A stretch of 64,000 nt of DNA from Streptococcus sp. Marseille-P6264 (GTDB lineage Bacteria; Bacillota; Bacilli; Lactobacillales; Streptococcaceae): contig NZ_CABPTO010000007.1 of assembly GCF_902460355.1 (NCBI RefSeq), forward strand, positions 1 to 64,000, in the 5' to 3' direction. Made by a program: the position numbers and the translations under genes. Shown here piece by piece: positions 43,913 through 54,352 of the stretch; positions within the stretch are counted from its first letter, which is position 1, and each line of letters starts with the position of its first letter. Under the pieces are notes generated by a model, which was not told the DNA's origin, did not search any database, and saw nothing but the letters and a program-made list of their open reading frames with translations.

Positions 43913-45421
43913 TTATGAAAGTAAGTCCGTATTCAGACGACGATAGACCTTAGTCAAATGATAAAGCTGACCTTCCACAATCGGATTTAGCTCTTCAGCT
44001 GTCATCCGCCATGCCCAGTTACCACCAATTGTAGAAGGCAGGTTCATGCGGGCAGAGCCATCTAGCTCTAACAAATCTTGCATTGTCGCGATAGCCATGT
44101 AGCTAACAGAAGCAAAGATTGTACGAAGCATTGCATGTGGCACCGTTTCGTATTCTTTGCGGTTGGTGTACTGAGCCATGTATTCACGGGTTGGATCATC
44201 TATCTCATCCTTATACCAGCCCAATACAGTATTATTGTCGTGAGTACCAGTGTACATTACAGAATTATGTGGCGCCAAGTGTGGACTATCGATGCTTTCA
44301 TCATCTGGATTGAAAGCGAATTGCAGAATCTTCATACCTGGGAAGCCAGTTCGTTCACGCAATTCAATGACTTCATCCGTCATGAATCCAAGGTCCTCTG
44401 CAATAATGTTCAAATCACCTAAAGCTTCTTTCACTGCGGCAAACAGCTTATAACCTGGACCTTTGACCCAGTGACCAGTAGCCGCTGTGTCAGACTCAGC
44501 TGGCACTTCCCAATAAGACTCAAAGCCACGGAAGTGGTCAATCCGAACAATGTCGTAAATCTTAAAGCTTTCGCGAAGACGCTCAATCCACCAAGCATAA
44601 CCATCTTGATCCATGGCATCCCAATTATAAATTGGGTTACCCCACAATTGGCCAGTCTCTGAAAATTCATCTGGTGGGCAGCCAGCAACCTTGACTGGGC
44701 GACCTTGCTTATCTGTCTTGAAGAAGTGAGGCTGAGCCCAAACATCTGCGCTGTCAGCAGCTACATAGATTGGCATGTCTCCAACGATTTCGATGTGATG
44801 GTCATTGGCATATTTCTTGAGTTCTAGCCATTGTTTAAAGAAGAGATATTGAGTTACACGATGGTACTCCAGCTTGTCTGCCAATTTCTCACGGTAGCTA
44901 GCCAAGCTTTCTGGTTGACGACGACGAATCGCTTCATCTGGCCATTCTGTCCAAGCTTTCAGATCAAAATGCTCTTTAATAGCCATGTATTCCGCAAAAA
45001 GCTCCAACCAAGCTGCATTTTCCGCAACAAAGTGACGGAATTTGTCAAGATCGCCAACTTCAAGGAAACGAGCAACCGCTTTTTCCAAAAGAGGACGACG
45101 TGCTTCAAATACTTTTGCATAATCCACAGCTTTTGGATCATCACCAAAATCAACATCTTTTAGATCTTCTTCTGTCAGCAGGCCTTCATCGATCAAGAAA
45201 TCTAAATCAATAAAGTGAGTATTTCCTGCAAAGGCTGAGAAAGACTGGTAAGGAGAATCACCATAACTGGTAGTTCCCAAAGGCAAGATTTGCCAATAAC
45301 GTTGCTTCGTTCTAACTAAGAAATCCACAAAATCATAGGCAGACTGACCAAAAGAACCAATCCCGTACTTGCCTGGCAAAGAGGAAATGTGCATCAATAC
45401 ACCACTTTGTCTCGCTTTCAT
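43913..45421 (-). CDS. malQ: 4-alpha-glucanotransferase (amylomaltase)
   Basis: A 502-residue GH77 enzyme that disproportionates maltodextrins in the cytoplasm, supplying long chains to MalP. It has GVLMHISSLPGKYGIGSFG near the N-terminus, GDMPIYVAADSADVWAQP near residue 220, the nucleophile region RIDHFRGFESYW near 290 and the acid residue in IIAEDLGF near 340, then GTHDNNTVLGWY. The ATG at 45421 has GAGG 8 bases upstream. It is the first gene of malQ-malP, opposite malX. Confidence 0.96.
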   Translation of the reverse strand: MKARQSGVLMHISSLPGKYGIGSFGQSAYDFVDFLVRTKQRYWQILPLGTTSYGDSPYQSFSAFAGNTHFIDLDFLIDEGLLTEEDLKDVDFGDDPKAVDYAKVFEARRPLLEKAVARFLEVGDLDKFRHFVAENAAWLELFAEYMAIKEHFDLKAWTEWPDEAIRRRQPESLASYREKLADKLEYHRVTQYLFFKQWLELKKYANDHHIEIVGDMPIYVAADSADVWAQPHFFKTDKQGRPVKVAGCPPDEFSETGQLWGNPIYNWDAMDQDGYAWWIERLRESFKIYDIVRIDHFRGFESYWEVPAESDTAATGHWVKGPGYKLFAAVKEALGDLNIIAEDLGFMTDEVIELRERTGFPGMKILQFAFNPDDESIDSPHLAPHNSVMYTGTHDNNTVLGWYKDEIDDPTREYMAQYTNRKEYETVPHAMLRTIFASVSYMAIATMQDLLELDGSARMNLPSTIGGNWAWRMTAEELNPIVEGQLYHLTKVYRRLNTDLLS

Positions 45422-45468
45422 ATGTAACACCTCAAAAATTTTTTCATGCTTGTTTCCTACTTTATTTA

Positions 45469-45520
45469 GCGAAAACGTTTGCGTTGCTTGAATTATAACC
45501 TATTTTTTTTTCAAGTGCAA
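45469..45520 (-). promoter_or_regulatory. malQP promoter and operator
   Basis: The minus strand has TTGCAC (45515-45520), a 17-base spacer and TATAAT (45492-45497). GCGAAAACGTTTGCGT (45469-45484) lies just after the predicted start and matches LacI-family MalR/CcpA sites. Confidence 0.75.
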
Positions 45521-45630
45521 GCTTTTTAAAAAACTTTTTTTATTTATTATACCATAGATTTCCATTTTCTTTCCTTATATATTATCTAAATTAACATTCT
45601 TTCCTTAAAAATTTTTTAAAATTTTCTTAA

Positions 45631-45693
45631 AAACGCTTGCAAGCGTTTACCTTTTGTGCTAAAATTATTTTAAATTCAAGAAAACGTTTGCGC
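45631..45693 (+). promoter_or_regulatory. malX promoter with two operators
   Basis: AAACGCTTGCAAGCGTTT (45631-45648) is a perfect 18-bp palindrome that contains the -35 TTGCAA (45637-45642). A 17-base spacer leads to TAAAAT (45660-45665), preceded by TGC. A second operator-like site, GAAAACGTTTGCGC (45680-45693), lies just downstream of the start. Both fit LacI-family binding by MalR and/or CcpA. The rest of 45422-45748 is AT-rich with no gene. Confidence 0.8.
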
Positions 45694-45748
45694 TATGCAA
45701 GCGTGTTCTTAGATGATATTATATTTTTATTCTTTAGGAGGAATAATC

Positions 45749-47008
45749 ATGAAAAACAAAATGTTGAAGAGCGTTGCTGTTCTCGGTACTGTTGCTTTAG
45801 CAGGTTTTATTTTGACAGCCTGCGGTAGCAAATCTTCTAAAAAAGAAACTGCTGCAAGCAATGAGCTCACTGCATATGTAGACGAAGGCTACAAGAGCTA
45901 CATGGAAGAAGCTGCGAAGGCTTATGAAAAAGAAACCGGAACAAAGGTCACTATCAAAACTGGTGATGCTCTTACAGGTCTTGATAACCTTTCACTTGAC
46001 AACCAATCTGGTAAATCTCCAGATGTTATGATGGCACCATACGACCGCGTAGGAAGCCTAGGTGCTGACGGACAGCTTTCAGAAGTTGAGTTGGGCAAAG
46101 ATGCAAAAGCTGATGACACTACTAAATCTCTTGTAACAATCGATGGAACTACTTACGGTGCTCCTGCTGTTATCGAGACTTTGGTAATGTACTACAACAA
46201 AGACTTGATCCAAAAAGCTCCTACAACATTTGCTGAACTTGAAGAGTTGGCTAAAGATAGCAAGTATGCTTTCGAAGGCGAAGATGGCAAAACATCTGCA
46301 TTCCTCGCTGACTGGACAAACTTCTACTACGCTTACGGTCTTCTTGCTGGAAACGGTGCTTATGTCTTCGGTAAAGACGGTACAGATCCTAAAGATATCG
46401 GTTTGGCTAACGAAGGTTCTATCAAAGGAATTGAATACGCTAAAACTTGGTATGAAAAATGGCCTAAAGGTATGCAAGATACAGAAGGCGCTTCTAACTT
46501 GATCCAAACTCAATTCCAAGGTGGAAAAACTGCTGCAATCATCGACGGACCTTGGAAAGCTGCATCTCTTAAAGAAGCTAAAGTAAACTACGGCGTAGCA
46601 ACTATCCCAACACTTCCAAACGGAAAAGAATACAAAGCCTTTGGTGGTGGTAAAGCTTGGGTCATCCCTGCTGGTTCTAAGAACGTTGACGGCGCACAAA
46701 AATTCGTTAACTTCCTTGCATCAACTGCACAACAAAAAGCTCTTTACGATGCAACAAACGAAGTTCCTGCTAACACAGAAGCACGTGAATACGCTGTAAG
46801 CAAGAAAGATGAATTGACAGACGCGGTTGTTAAACAATTTAAATCTGCAGAACCAATGCCAAACATCTCTGAAATGAGTACTGTTTGGGATCCAGCTAAG
46901 AACATGCTCTTCGATGCTGTAAGCGGCAAGAAAGATGCTAAAACTGCAGCTGAAGATGCTGTTAAATTGATCAAAGAAACTATCGATCAAAAATTCGGCA
47001 ACAAATAA
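45749..47008 (+). CDS. malX: Maltose/maltodextrin ABC transporter substrate-binding lipoprotein
   Basis: A 419-residue family 1 solute-binding lipoprotein. Its signal peptide MKNKMLKSVAVLGTVALAGF ends in lipobox LTAC-G, followed by a short Ser/Lys linker and the binding domain (ELTAYVDEGYKSYMEEAAKA..., PAVIETLVMYYNKDLI, FGGGKAWVIPAGSK). It captures maltodextrins outside the cell for MalC-MalD. AGGAGG precedes the ATG. The ATPase subunit is absent here; streptococci commonly use the shared MsmK. Confidence 0.96.
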   Translation: MKNKMLKSVAVLGTVALAGFILTACGSKSSKKETAASNELTAYVDEGYKSYMEEAAKAYEKETGTKVTIKTGDALTGLDNLSLDNQSGKSPDVMMAPYDRVGSLGADGQLSEVELGKDAKADDTTKSLVTIDGTTYGAPAVIETLVMYYNKDLIQKAPTTFAELEELAKDSKYAFEGEDGKTSAFLADWTNFYYAYGLLAGNGAYVFGKDGTDPKDIGLANEGSIKGIEYAKTWYEKWPKGMQDTEGASNLIQTQFQGGKTAAIIDGPWKAASLKEAKVNYGVATIPTLPNGKEYKAFGGGKAWVIPAGSKNVDGAQKFVNFLASTAQQKALYDATNEVPANTEAREYAVSKKDELTDAVVKQFKSAEPMPNISEMSTVWDPAKNMLFDAVSGKKDAKTAAEDAVKLIKETIDQKFGNK

Positions 47009-47021
47009 GCAGACTAAAATA

Positions 47022-47048
47022 AAGGGGTGGGAATTTTCCCTACCCCTT
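47022..47048 (+). terminator. Hairpin after malX (probable partial terminator)
   Basis: AAGGGGT-x-GGAA-TTTT-CC-x-ACCCCTT is a strong stem ending in TTGTTTG. It probably stops part of the transcripts so that the binding protein is made in excess over the permeases. Confidence 0.75.
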
Positions 47049-47153
47049 GTTTGATAGAATGAGGCTTTATTCTATCTTCTAATAAGAAAAACTCGGATTA
47101 GGACTTGTACTTGCTACACTTCCTCAATCTTTCTCGTATCTAAGGAGACTACA

Positions 47154-48443
47154 ATGACAAAAAAAGATCCCAAACAAGCCATGTTGCGCTCCCTCATTCC
47201 AGGGTTGGGGCAAATCTATAATGATCAAAAGGCCAAAGGATACATCTTTCTTGGGGTTACGGTTGCATTTTTAGCTTATTTCGTAGCTATTGCCCTACCA
47301 GAAATTGAAAATCTCATCACTCTTGGTGAAGTCCGTGGGGACAACTCACTCTTCATGCTGATCCGCGGTGCCTTCCACCTCATCCTTGTGGCATTTTTCC
47401 TGATTTTCTATGGATTTAACTTGAAGGATGCCCGTACAGTTGCCAAGCAGTGGAACAATGATTATCCTGTTCATACTACCTTAAAGGAAATGACGAACGG
47501 AATCTATGAAAATGGCTTCCCTTACTTGCTGATTATTCCTTCTTATTTGGCGATGACCTTTGCCATCATTTTCCCTGTATTGGTAACACTCTTGATCGCC
47601 TTTACAAACTATGATTTCAAACACTTGCCACCAAATAAACTCTTGGATTGGGTTGGCTTTACCAACTTTGCTAACATTTGGCAATTGAGCACCTTCCGTG
47701 CGGCCTTTGGTTCTGTCTTGACTTGGACTATCATCTGGGCACTGGCAGCCTCTACTTTACAAATCGTAATCGGTATTTTCACTGCTATTATTGCCAACCA
47801 ACCATTCATCAAAGGAAAACGCATCTTCGGTGTTATCTTCTTGCTTCCTTGGGCAGTTCCAGCCTTTATCACTATCCTGACTTTCTCAAATATGTTCAAC
47901 GATAGTATCGGGGCCATCAATACTCAGGTTATCCCACTTCTCGGCAAGGTTCTTCCTTTCTTGAATGGACATCTGATTCCGTGGAAGACTGATCCGACTT
48001 GGACTAAGATTGCCCTTATCATGATGCAAGGTTGGCTTGGATTCCCTTATATCTACGTCCTGACCTTGGGTATTTTGCAGTCTATTCCAAATGACCTTTA
48101 CGAAGCAGCCTACATCGACGGAGCCAATGCTTGGCAGAAATTCCGCAACATCACTTTCCCAATGATCTTGGCAGTTGCGGCACCAACTTTGATCAGTCAA
48201 TACACCTTTAACTTTAATAACTTCTCAATCATCTACCTCTTCAATGCAGGTGGTCCTGGTAGTGTCGGTGGAGGAGCCGGTTCAACTGATATCCTGATCT
48301 CTTGGATTTATCGATTGACCACAGGTACAGCACCACAATATTCAATGGCGGCGGCCGTTACCCTCATCATCTCCATCATCGTCATCTCTATCTCTATGAT
48401 TGCCTTCAAGAAACTACACGCATTTGATATGGAGGATGTATAA
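47154..48443 (+). CDS. malC: Maltodextrin ABC transporter permease MalC (MalF-type)
   Basis: A 429-residue inner-membrane permease. A long N-terminal region with extra spans ([20 protein letters not shown]) is followed by the MalF-type core and the EAA loop [20 protein letters not shown] near residue 320, which contacts the ATPase. It forms a heterodimeric channel with the product of the next gene, one base downstream. Confidence 0.95.
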   Translation: MTKKDPKQAMLRSLIPGLGQIYNDQKAKGYIFLGVTVAFLAYFVAIALPEIENLITLGEVRGDNSLFMLIRGAFHLILVAFFLIFYGFNLKDARTVAKQWNNDYPVHTTLKEMTNGIYENGFPYLLIIPSYLAMTFAIIFPVLVTLLIAFTNYDFKHLPPNKLLDWVGFTNFANIWQLSTFRAAFGSVLTWTIIWALAASTLQIVIGIFTAIIANQPFIKGKRIFGVIFLLPWAVPAFITILTFSNMFNDSIGAINTQVIPLLGKVLPFLNGHLIPWKTDPTWTKIALIMMQGWLGFPYIYVLTLGILQSIPNDLYEAAYIDGANAWQKFRNITFPMILAVAAPTLISQYTFNFNNFSIIYLFNAGGPGSVGGGAGSTDILISWIYRLTTGTAPQYSMAAAVTLIISIIVISISMIAFKKLHAFDMEDV

Positions 48444-48444
48444 G

Positions 48445-49287
48445 ATGAATAGTTCTGTTAAATTTAAACGTTTTATCAACCATAGTTTGACCTATCTCTA
48501 CCTTGTAGTGCTTTCCATTATCATTCTCTACCCGCTCTTGATCACGATCATGTCTGCTTTCAAGACGGGGAATGTCGTAGCCTTCAAGCTAGACACAGAC
48601 ATCAACTTTAGTCTGGAAAACTTCTCTCGTCTCTTCTCAGAGACTCTATATGGTACATGGTACTTTAATACTATCATCATTGCCGTCTTGACAATGATTG
48701 TCCAAACCAGTATAGTGGTACTTGCAGGCTATGCTTATAGCCGTTACAATTTCATCGCTAGAAAGCAAAGTTTGGTCTTCTTCTTGATTATCCAAATGGT
48801 ACCAACCATTGCAGCTCTGACCGCCTTCTTCGTTATGGCGCTGATGCTCAATGCCCTTAACCAAAGCTGGTTCCTCATCTTCCTTTATGTGGGTGGTGGT
48901 ATTCCAATGAATGCTTGGTTGATGAAAGGATACTTCGATACCGTTCCTATGTCTCTGGATGAGTCAGCTAAATTAGACGGTGCTGGTCATTTCAGACGTT
49001 TCTGGCAGATTGTCCTGCCTCTCGTTCGTCCAATGATTGCTGTGCAAGCTCTCTGGGCCTTCATGGGACCTTTCGGAGACTACATCCTCTCTAGCTTCCT
49101 TCTTCGTGAAAAAGAATTTTATACGGTTGCAGTTGGTCTTCGTACCTTCGTCAGCGATGTCAAGAATCAAAAAATTGCCTTCTTTGCTGCCGGTGCAATT
49201 CTCACTGCCCTACCAATCTGTATTCTCTTCTTCTTCCTGCAAAAGAATTTTGTATCTGGTTTAACAAGTGGTGGAGACAAGGGATAA
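48445..49287 (+). CDS. malD: Maltodextrin ABC transporter permease MalD (MalG-type)
   Basis: A 280-residue permease with six spans. The EAA loop appears as [21 protein letters not shown] near residue 185. I start at the ATG at 48445 (GGAGG upstream), one base after the malC stop; a longer frame begins inside malC and lacks the permease N-terminus. It pairs with MalC and is served by MalX. Confidence 0.95.
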   Translation: MNSSVKFKRFINHSLTYLYLVVLSIIILYPLLITIMSAFKTGNVVAFKLDTDINFSLENFSRLFSETLYGTWYFNTIIIAVLTMIVQTSIVVLAGYAYSRYNFIARKQSLVFFLIIQMVPTIAALTAFFVMALMLNALNQSWFLIFLYVGGGIPMNAWLMKGYFDTVPMSLDESAKLDGAGHFRRFWQIVLPLVRPMIAVQALWAFMGPFGDYILSSFLLREKEFYTVAVGLRTFVSDVKNQKIAFFAAGAILTALPICILFFFLQKNFVSGLTSGGDKG

Positions 49288-49336
49288 TCTTGTCCCACCC
49301 TGTTTTTGATTTAAAGACAATTATAGTTATATGGCA

Positions 49337-49357
49337 GCCAATAAGTTCTTTATTGGC
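49337..49357 (+). other. Intercistronic hairpin between malD and malA
   Basis: GCCAATAA-GTTCT-TTATTGGC is an 8-bp stem without a following T-run. It is more likely an RNA-stability or processing element than a terminator. Confidence 0.4.
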
Positions 49358-49391
49358 CACCACCTGATTATAATTTTAGAAAGAGGCAGCT

Positions 49392-50204
49392 ATGTTACCT
49401 TATCCTTTTAATTATTTTTCGAGCTTGATTGGTTTTAGAAAAACCTTCGCCAATCGTCGGATGCTTAGCTGGTTCCAGCTCATCTTTACCAGCATCTTTT
49501 TGATTTCTCTGTCTTTGATTCCTGTGGCTATTCAGACAGCGTCTTTGACGAGCTATGCTCTGGATACCTTTGTTGATAAGGCTTTTGACACTCTAGATGA
49601 AGACGTGATGATTGACTTTGACCATCATGCCCAGATGAAAGACCATGTGCTGACCACTGAAAATCCTGAAGGAATTCATCGCAATGCCGCTGGGACCGTC
49701 ATTATCGGCCATCACGAGGAGCTTAAATTAGGCAAGGAGCTGACGCTTTACTTCGACAAAGAAAATCTTAAAATCACTAAAGAAGGAAAAGAACTGACCA
49801 ATATCCGCTACCAAGCTATTGACCAGAAGGCTCTGAAAAGCAAAGAAGCCCTGACTAAAGCTATTTCTAAAGATTGGTTCCAACAAAACCGCTTGGTGAT
49901 TAGCCTCTTTCTAGTCCTCTCCGCAGGCTTCCTCTTTAGCATCAACTTTGCCTTTCTAGCGATCGGTGCTTCCTTCTTGCTCTATCTGACCAAGAAATCA
50001 CGGTTATTTTCTTTTAAAACCTTTAAAGAATGCTATCATTTTATCCTCAACTGCCTAGGATTACCAACGATTATCGGACTTATCTGCGGCTTATTTGGGC
50101 AAAGCCTGCCTACGATTATCACCGTCCAAAATATCTTGTTTGTTCTTTATTTGGTGATTATTTTCTACAAAACACATTTCCGCGATGAGGATTTCAGAAA
50201 TTAG
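49392..50204 (+). CDS. malA: MalA, DUF1189 membrane protein
   Basis: A 270-residue protein starting [20 protein letters not shown], with a first span near residues 28-50, an extracytoplasmic domain (about 60-165) and three spans in the last 110 residues. This is the DUF1189 shape. It sits between the permease genes and malR as malA does in pneumococcus. Its role in maltodextrin metabolism is not established. The gap to malR is 9 bases. Confidence 0.85.
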   Translation: MLPYPFNYFSSLIGFRKTFANRRMLSWFQLIFTSIFLISLSLIPVAIQTASLTSYALDTFVDKAFDTLDEDVMIDFDHHAQMKDHVLTTENPEGIHRNAAGTVIIGHHEELKLGKELTLYFDKENLKITKEGKELTNIRYQAIDQKALKSKEALTKAISKDWFQQNRLVISLFLVLSAGFLFSINFAFLAIGASFLLYLTKKSRLFSFKTFKECYHFILNCLGLPTIIGLICGLFGQSLPTIITVQNILFVLYLVIIFYKTHFRDEDFRN

Positions 50205-50213
50205 GAGGTTATT

Positions 50214-51197
50214 ATGCGCGTTACGATTAAAGAAGTAGCGAAACTAGCGGGTGTGTCTCCCTCAACGGTGACACGCGTCGTACAAAACAAGTCAACTATC
50301 AGCGATGAAACTAAAAAACGGGTTCGTGCTGCTATGAAAGAGCTGGACTATCATCCAAATCTCAATGCCAGAAGTCTGGTCAGCCAATCAACCCAAGTCA
50401 TCGGCCTAGTGCTGCCAGATGATTCGGATCTTTTTTACCAAAACCCATTCTTCCCAACTGTCTTGCGGGGGATTTCGCGCATCGCGTCTGAACATGACTA
50501 TGCCATTCAGATTAGCACCGGACAGGACGAAGAGCGTCGTTTAGAAAATATCAAACAAATGATTTTCGGAAAACGCGTCGATGGTTTGATTTTTCTCTAT
50601 TCTAAGCCAAACGATCCGCTGGTTGACTTTGCGATTAAAAACCAGTTTCCTTTCTTGATTTTAGGGAAAGCAGTGTCACCATTTGTTTCTTTGGTCGATA
50701 ATGATAATATCAAGGCTGGCTATGATGCAACCAAATATTTCCTAGATCAAGGTTATAAAAAAATTGCCTTTCTAGCTGGGAATAAAGAGCTTGTCGTATC
50801 CCAAGACCGGTTTGCCGGCTACAAACAAGCCCTAGAAGAAGCAGGTATTCCTCTCGATGAGAACATCGTCAAGTTTTCTTTCGGTTTCCTCTTGGAAGAT
50901 AGCAGTTATAAGATTATGGAAAAGATGCCTATTCAGGAAATCGAAGCCTTTGTGACATCGGATAGTATGGTTGCCGAAGGGGCTCTCCACTATCTCAAAG
51001 ACATTGACTACCGTTTCCCTATTATCACTTTTGACTCTATCAAACCACGCATTGATGTAGATGCCTACATTAATATCAACACCCTCGAGTTGGGGAGGGA
51101 ATCTTTCCGTACCTTGCTCCAAATCATTAAAGATAATAAGGATGACAAGCATACTTGCTATCGCCAAGTCATCTCCCACAGCATTCTTACTCGTTAG
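50214..51197 (+). CDS. malR: LacI-family maltose operon repressor
   Basis: A 327-residue repressor. The N-terminal LacI helix-turn-helix VTIKEVAKLAGVSPSTVTRV (residues 3-22) and hinge (LDYHPNLNARSLVSQST) precede the periplasmic-binding-protein-like effector domain, which would bind maltose. AGGAGG precedes the ATG. The operators it probably binds lie at 45469-45484, 45631-45648 and 45680-45693, so it would repress both malX and malQ directions, including its own transcript. Confidence 0.94.
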   Translation: MRVTIKEVAKLAGVSPSTVTRVVQNKSTISDETKKRVRAAMKELDYHPNLNARSLVSQSTQVIGLVLPDDSDLFYQNPFFPTVLRGISRIASEHDYAIQISTGQDEERRLENIKQMIFGKRVDGLIFLYSKPNDPLVDFAIKNQFPFLILGKAVSPFVSLVDNDNIKAGYDATKYFLDQGYKKIAFLAGNKELVVSQDRFAGYKQALEEAGIPLDENIVKFSFGFLLEDSSYKIMEKMPIQEIEAFVTSDSMVAEGALHYLKDIDYRFPIITFDSIKPRIDVDAYININTLELGRESFRTLLQIIKDNKDDKHTCYRQVISHSILTR

Positions 51198-51212
51198 TTA
51201 AGGAGAAATTTT

Positions 51213-53288
51213 ATGGTTTATCGTATTTTCCAAGCCTACTTAGATGATGAAAATAGCATCACTATCGAATTGGAAAAGTCCTTTGACGCTTATTCTATCC
51301 ACTTCACTCTAGAGGACAAGCATAGCTCCAGTCCTTTGACCATCAAAAAAATTGAGAATCAAGAACACCAGATTATCTACACTCTTTCAACCAATGATCC
51401 GATTGATTTGACTGAATCCTACACAGTCTATGATCAGGATCGCAATCACACCATTCTTCAGTATCGCCACATTGTCCAAAAGCCAATTTTTGATGAATTA
51501 TTTAGCTACCAAGGAAGAGATTTGGGAGCTAGCTATAGTCCTCAGGCAACAGATTTCAAACTTTGGGCTCCTATTTCAGAAAAAGTCTTGCTGCATCTGG
51601 AAGAGCAGATTATTCCTCTCCAAAGGCAAGATAGGGGCGTCTGGCATACGCAGGTCCTTGGGGACTTAGAAGGCAAGGCCTACTATTATATCCACAAGGT
51701 GAATGGAAAATGGGTAGAAGTACATGACCCCTACGCCCTCTCTTCAGATGCCAACTCTGGCCATAGTTATGTCATTGACCGCAAAGAGATTAGCAGACCT
51801 ATTCAGCGGGCTACCAGCCAAGTAAAACCAACAGAAGCCGTTATCTATGAAATGAGCGTGCGAGACTTCTCTATGCAAAAGGAAGCTGGTTTTTCACAGC
51901 CTGGTAAATTTGCTTCTCTGTCCGAATCTCCAACCGTACACGGCCAGACCTTTGGGCTAAAATACTTGCAGAATTTAGGCATTACACACGTCCAACTTAT
52001 GCCTGTATACGATTTTGGTAGCGTTGACGAAAAACACCCCGAACTCGTTTATAATTGGGGCTATGATCCCGTCCAGTATAATGTTCCTGACGGCAGTTTG
52101 TCAAGCGACCCGCACAACCCTTATAGCCGTATCTTTGAACTGCAAGACGCGATTGCGGCTTATCACAAGGCCGATATGAGCGTCATCATGGATGTTGTCT
52201 ATAATCACGTCTATGAAGCAGATAACTATGCTTTTGAAAAGATTGTGCCAGGCTACTTCTATCGTCTAGACGAGCGAGGCATACGGACAAACGGTACCTT
52301 CTGCGGAAATGACGTGGCCAGTGAAAAAGCTATGGTACGGCATTATATCCAACAATCCGTCCAGCAATGGGTTAGCCTCTACGGGTTTGATGGTTTCCGC
52401 TTTGACCTGATGGGCATCCTCGATATAACCACCATGAAGCAAATCGCTCAAGAACTAAAAGCTATCTATCCAAACATCTATCTTTACGGAGAAGGATGGC
52501 AGATGCCGACTGGACTTGATAGCGACCTTCTGGCTCACCAATTCAACGCTGAGCAACTAGCTGAATATGGCTTCTTCAGCGATCATTTCCGTGATACGAT
52601 CAAGCAAACCATCGTCCAAGGTAGCCGACTAGACAAAGAGCACGCGACTAGCTGGCTAGAAAATGTCCTGACAGCCAATGTCGGCCTGACAGGAGAGCCA
52701 CATTTCCTAGCGCCTCATCAGGCGATCAACTATGTAGAATGCCATGACAATGCAACGGTGTTTGATTATTTTGATATTCAAAATCCAAATATCAGCCTCC
52801 GTCAGCGCCTAGCCAACTCTCGTCTAGCACTGCATATCGTTCTCCTAGCACAAGGAGTTCCTTTCCTCCACAGCGGCCAGGAATTTTATCGGACCAAGAA
52901 TCTGATTGACAACACCTACAACCTGCCTGATGAGATCAACAAGCTCGACTGGCTGCGCTCTCTTCACTATACAGAAGACATTGAATTTTTGAAGCAACTC
53001 ATTGCCTTTAGAAAGGCTCACCCACTTCTGACTCTGGCAACTAGCTCTGCTATTCAAAAAGCTTGTCAGGTCAAATGGCTCAGCCCTAGCCTCGTTGAAT
53101 ATAAGATTCAAAAAGATAAGCAAGCGCTGACCATCTTGATTAACTTTGGTACTGAAGCAGCGACTTATGAAAACAAAACCAAGCAAAGCATCCACCTTCA
53201 GTATCCGCATATTAGCGCTAAAAAACCAATCGCCCCGCTAGCAGACTCTTATACAGTTCCTGCTAAGCAAGTCTTGGTTCTGAAATAA
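51213..53288 (+). CDS. pulA: Type I pullulanase, cytoplasmic
   Basis: A 691-residue GH13 enzyme cleaving alpha-1,6 bonds. A CBM48-like N-terminal domain (LGASYSPQATDFKLWAPISE, near 110) precedes the barrel with YNWGYDPVQYNVPDGS (pullulanase signature, ~285), MDVVYNHVYE, the nucleophile in GFRFDLMG (~395), the acid in YGEGWQ (~425) and ECHDNATVFDYF. There is no signal peptide or LPXTG anchor, so unlike the surface pullulanases it works inside the cell on imported branched dextrins. It follows malR by 15 bases and ends at a terminator. Confidence 0.93.
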   Translation: MVYRIFQAYLDDENSITIELEKSFDAYSIHFTLEDKHSSSPLTIKKIENQEHQIIYTLSTNDPIDLTESYTVYDQDRNHTILQYRHIVQKPIFDELFSYQGRDLGASYSPQATDFKLWAPISEKVLLHLEEQIIPLQRQDRGVWHTQVLGDLEGKAYYYIHKVNGKWVEVHDPYALSSDANSGHSYVIDRKEISRPIQRATSQVKPTEAVIYEMSVRDFSMQKEAGFSQPGKFASLSESPTVHGQTFGLKYLQNLGITHVQLMPVYDFGSVDEKHPELVYNWGYDPVQYNVPDGSLSSDPHNPYSRIFELQDAIAAYHKADMSVIMDVVYNHVYEADNYAFEKIVPGYFYRLDERGIRTNGTFCGNDVASEKAMVRHYIQQSVQQWVSLYGFDGFRFDLMGILDITTMKQIAQELKAIYPNIYLYGEGWQMPTGLDSDLLAHQFNAEQLAEYGFFSDHFRDTIKQTIVQGSRLDKEHATSWLENVLTANVGLTGEPHFLAPHQAINYVECHDNATVFDYFDIQNPNISLRQRLANSRLALHIVLLAQGVPFLHSGQEFYRTKNLIDNTYNLPDEINKLDWLRSLHYTEDIEFLKQLIAFRKAHPLLTLATSSAIQKACQVKWLSPSLVEYKIQKDKQALTILINFGTEAATYENKTKQSIHLQYPHISAKKPIAPLADSYTVPAKQVLVLK

Positions 53289-53300
53289 AGTAAAAATATA

Positions 53301-53357
53301 AAAAGGAACAGGTTCTTTTGAGATGGAAAGACATCCAGCTGAACTTGTTCCTTTTTT
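53301..53357 (+). terminator. Terminator of the mal-pulA operon
   Basis: GGAACAGGTTC and GAACTTGTTCC arms (one mismatch) flanked by AAAAA and TTTTTT, with a long loop. It works in both directions between pulA and the convergent yitT-family gene. Confidence 0.75.
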
Positions 53358-53416
53358 ATGTATAAATGGAAGCATTGCGTTTGAGTAAGATCCGCTAACA
53401 ATGTCGATAATCGAGA

Positions 53417-54352
53417 CTACTCTTCTACAAATCTTCCTAAAATATGTACGTTGTCAGATACGGAGACAAAGGCTGTCGGATCCGTCTGCTTCATGATGTA
53501 CTTAAATTCGCTAAATTCAGCACGCGTAATGACTGTAATCAGCACCGCCTTTTGCTCGTGATTGTAAGTTCCCTCCGCCCCGTTGATAATGGTTGCACCA
53601 CGGTGGAGTTTGTTGTGAATCTTGTTAATCACCACTTCAGGATGACTGGTGATAATCATGGCTTGCATCCGCTTTTGCTTGGTAAAGACAGCGTCCGTTA
53701 CACGGCTCGATACAAAGATGGTAATCATTGAGTAGAGAGCGTATTCCCAACCGAAGGTCAGACCAGCAATCAGCATAATAATGCCATTGACAATCAGGGA
53801 GATACTACCTACATTGCGGCCAGTTTTCTTACGGATGGTCAAACTGACAATATCCGTTCCCCCACTCGAAATGCTTGACTTGAGGGCAAAACCAATCCCC
53901 GTTCCCATGACAACTCCTCCAAACAGGGCGTTGATAATGGGATTGGTCGTCAATGTCACCTCTGGAACAAAGTGGATGAAAAATGAACTCATCGATACCG
54001 TGATGAAAGTAAAGACAGTAAACTTATGTCCGATTTGGTACCAAGCCAAAATCATCAGCGGAATATTAATGGCATAAAAAGTGATGGAAACTGGAATAGT
54101 AAAACCGATAAAGCGTCCGCTGAGAGCCGAGACAATCTGCGCCAAACCTGTTGCCCCGCTTGAGTAGACATGCCCCGGTTGAAAGAAGAAATTGACCGCG
54201 ACCGCTGAGAGAAAACCATATATCAGAGAAGCCGAGATTTTCTCATCATATTTTTCACGCGAAATGCTTTTCAGGACTTCTAGCAACTTGACATGGTAGG
54301 CAAAGCGATGAAGATAATAGCGAAAAAGTTTCCGCAAACTAGTCTTTTTCAT
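53417..54352 (-). CDS. YitT family (DUF161/DUF2179) membrane protein
   Basis: A 311-residue protein. A basic N-terminal segment, five to six spans with the family motif [14 protein letters not shown] near residue 65 and [17 protein letters not shown] near 160, and a C-terminal cytosolic DUF2179 domain ([17 protein letters not shown]..., [15 protein letters not shown]). Function is unknown in the family; a transport role is often guessed. It overlaps the aspS stop by 14 bases, so it is translated from the aspS transcript. Confidence 0.88.
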   Translation of the reverse strand: MKKTSLRKLFRYYLHRFAYHVKLLEVLKSISREKYDEKISASLIYGFLSAVAVNFFFQPGHVYSSGATGLAQIVSALSGRFIGFTIPVSITFYAINIPLMILAWYQIGHKFTVFTFITVSMSSFFIHFVPEVTLTTNPIINALFGGVVMGTGIGFALKSSISSGGTDIVSLTIRKKTGRNVGSISLIVNGIIMLIAGLTFGWEYALYSMITIFVSSRVTDAVFTKQKRMQAMIITSHPEVVINKIHNKLHRGATIINGAEGTYNHEQKAVLITVITRAEFSEFKYIMKQTDPTAFVSVSDNVHILGRFVEE

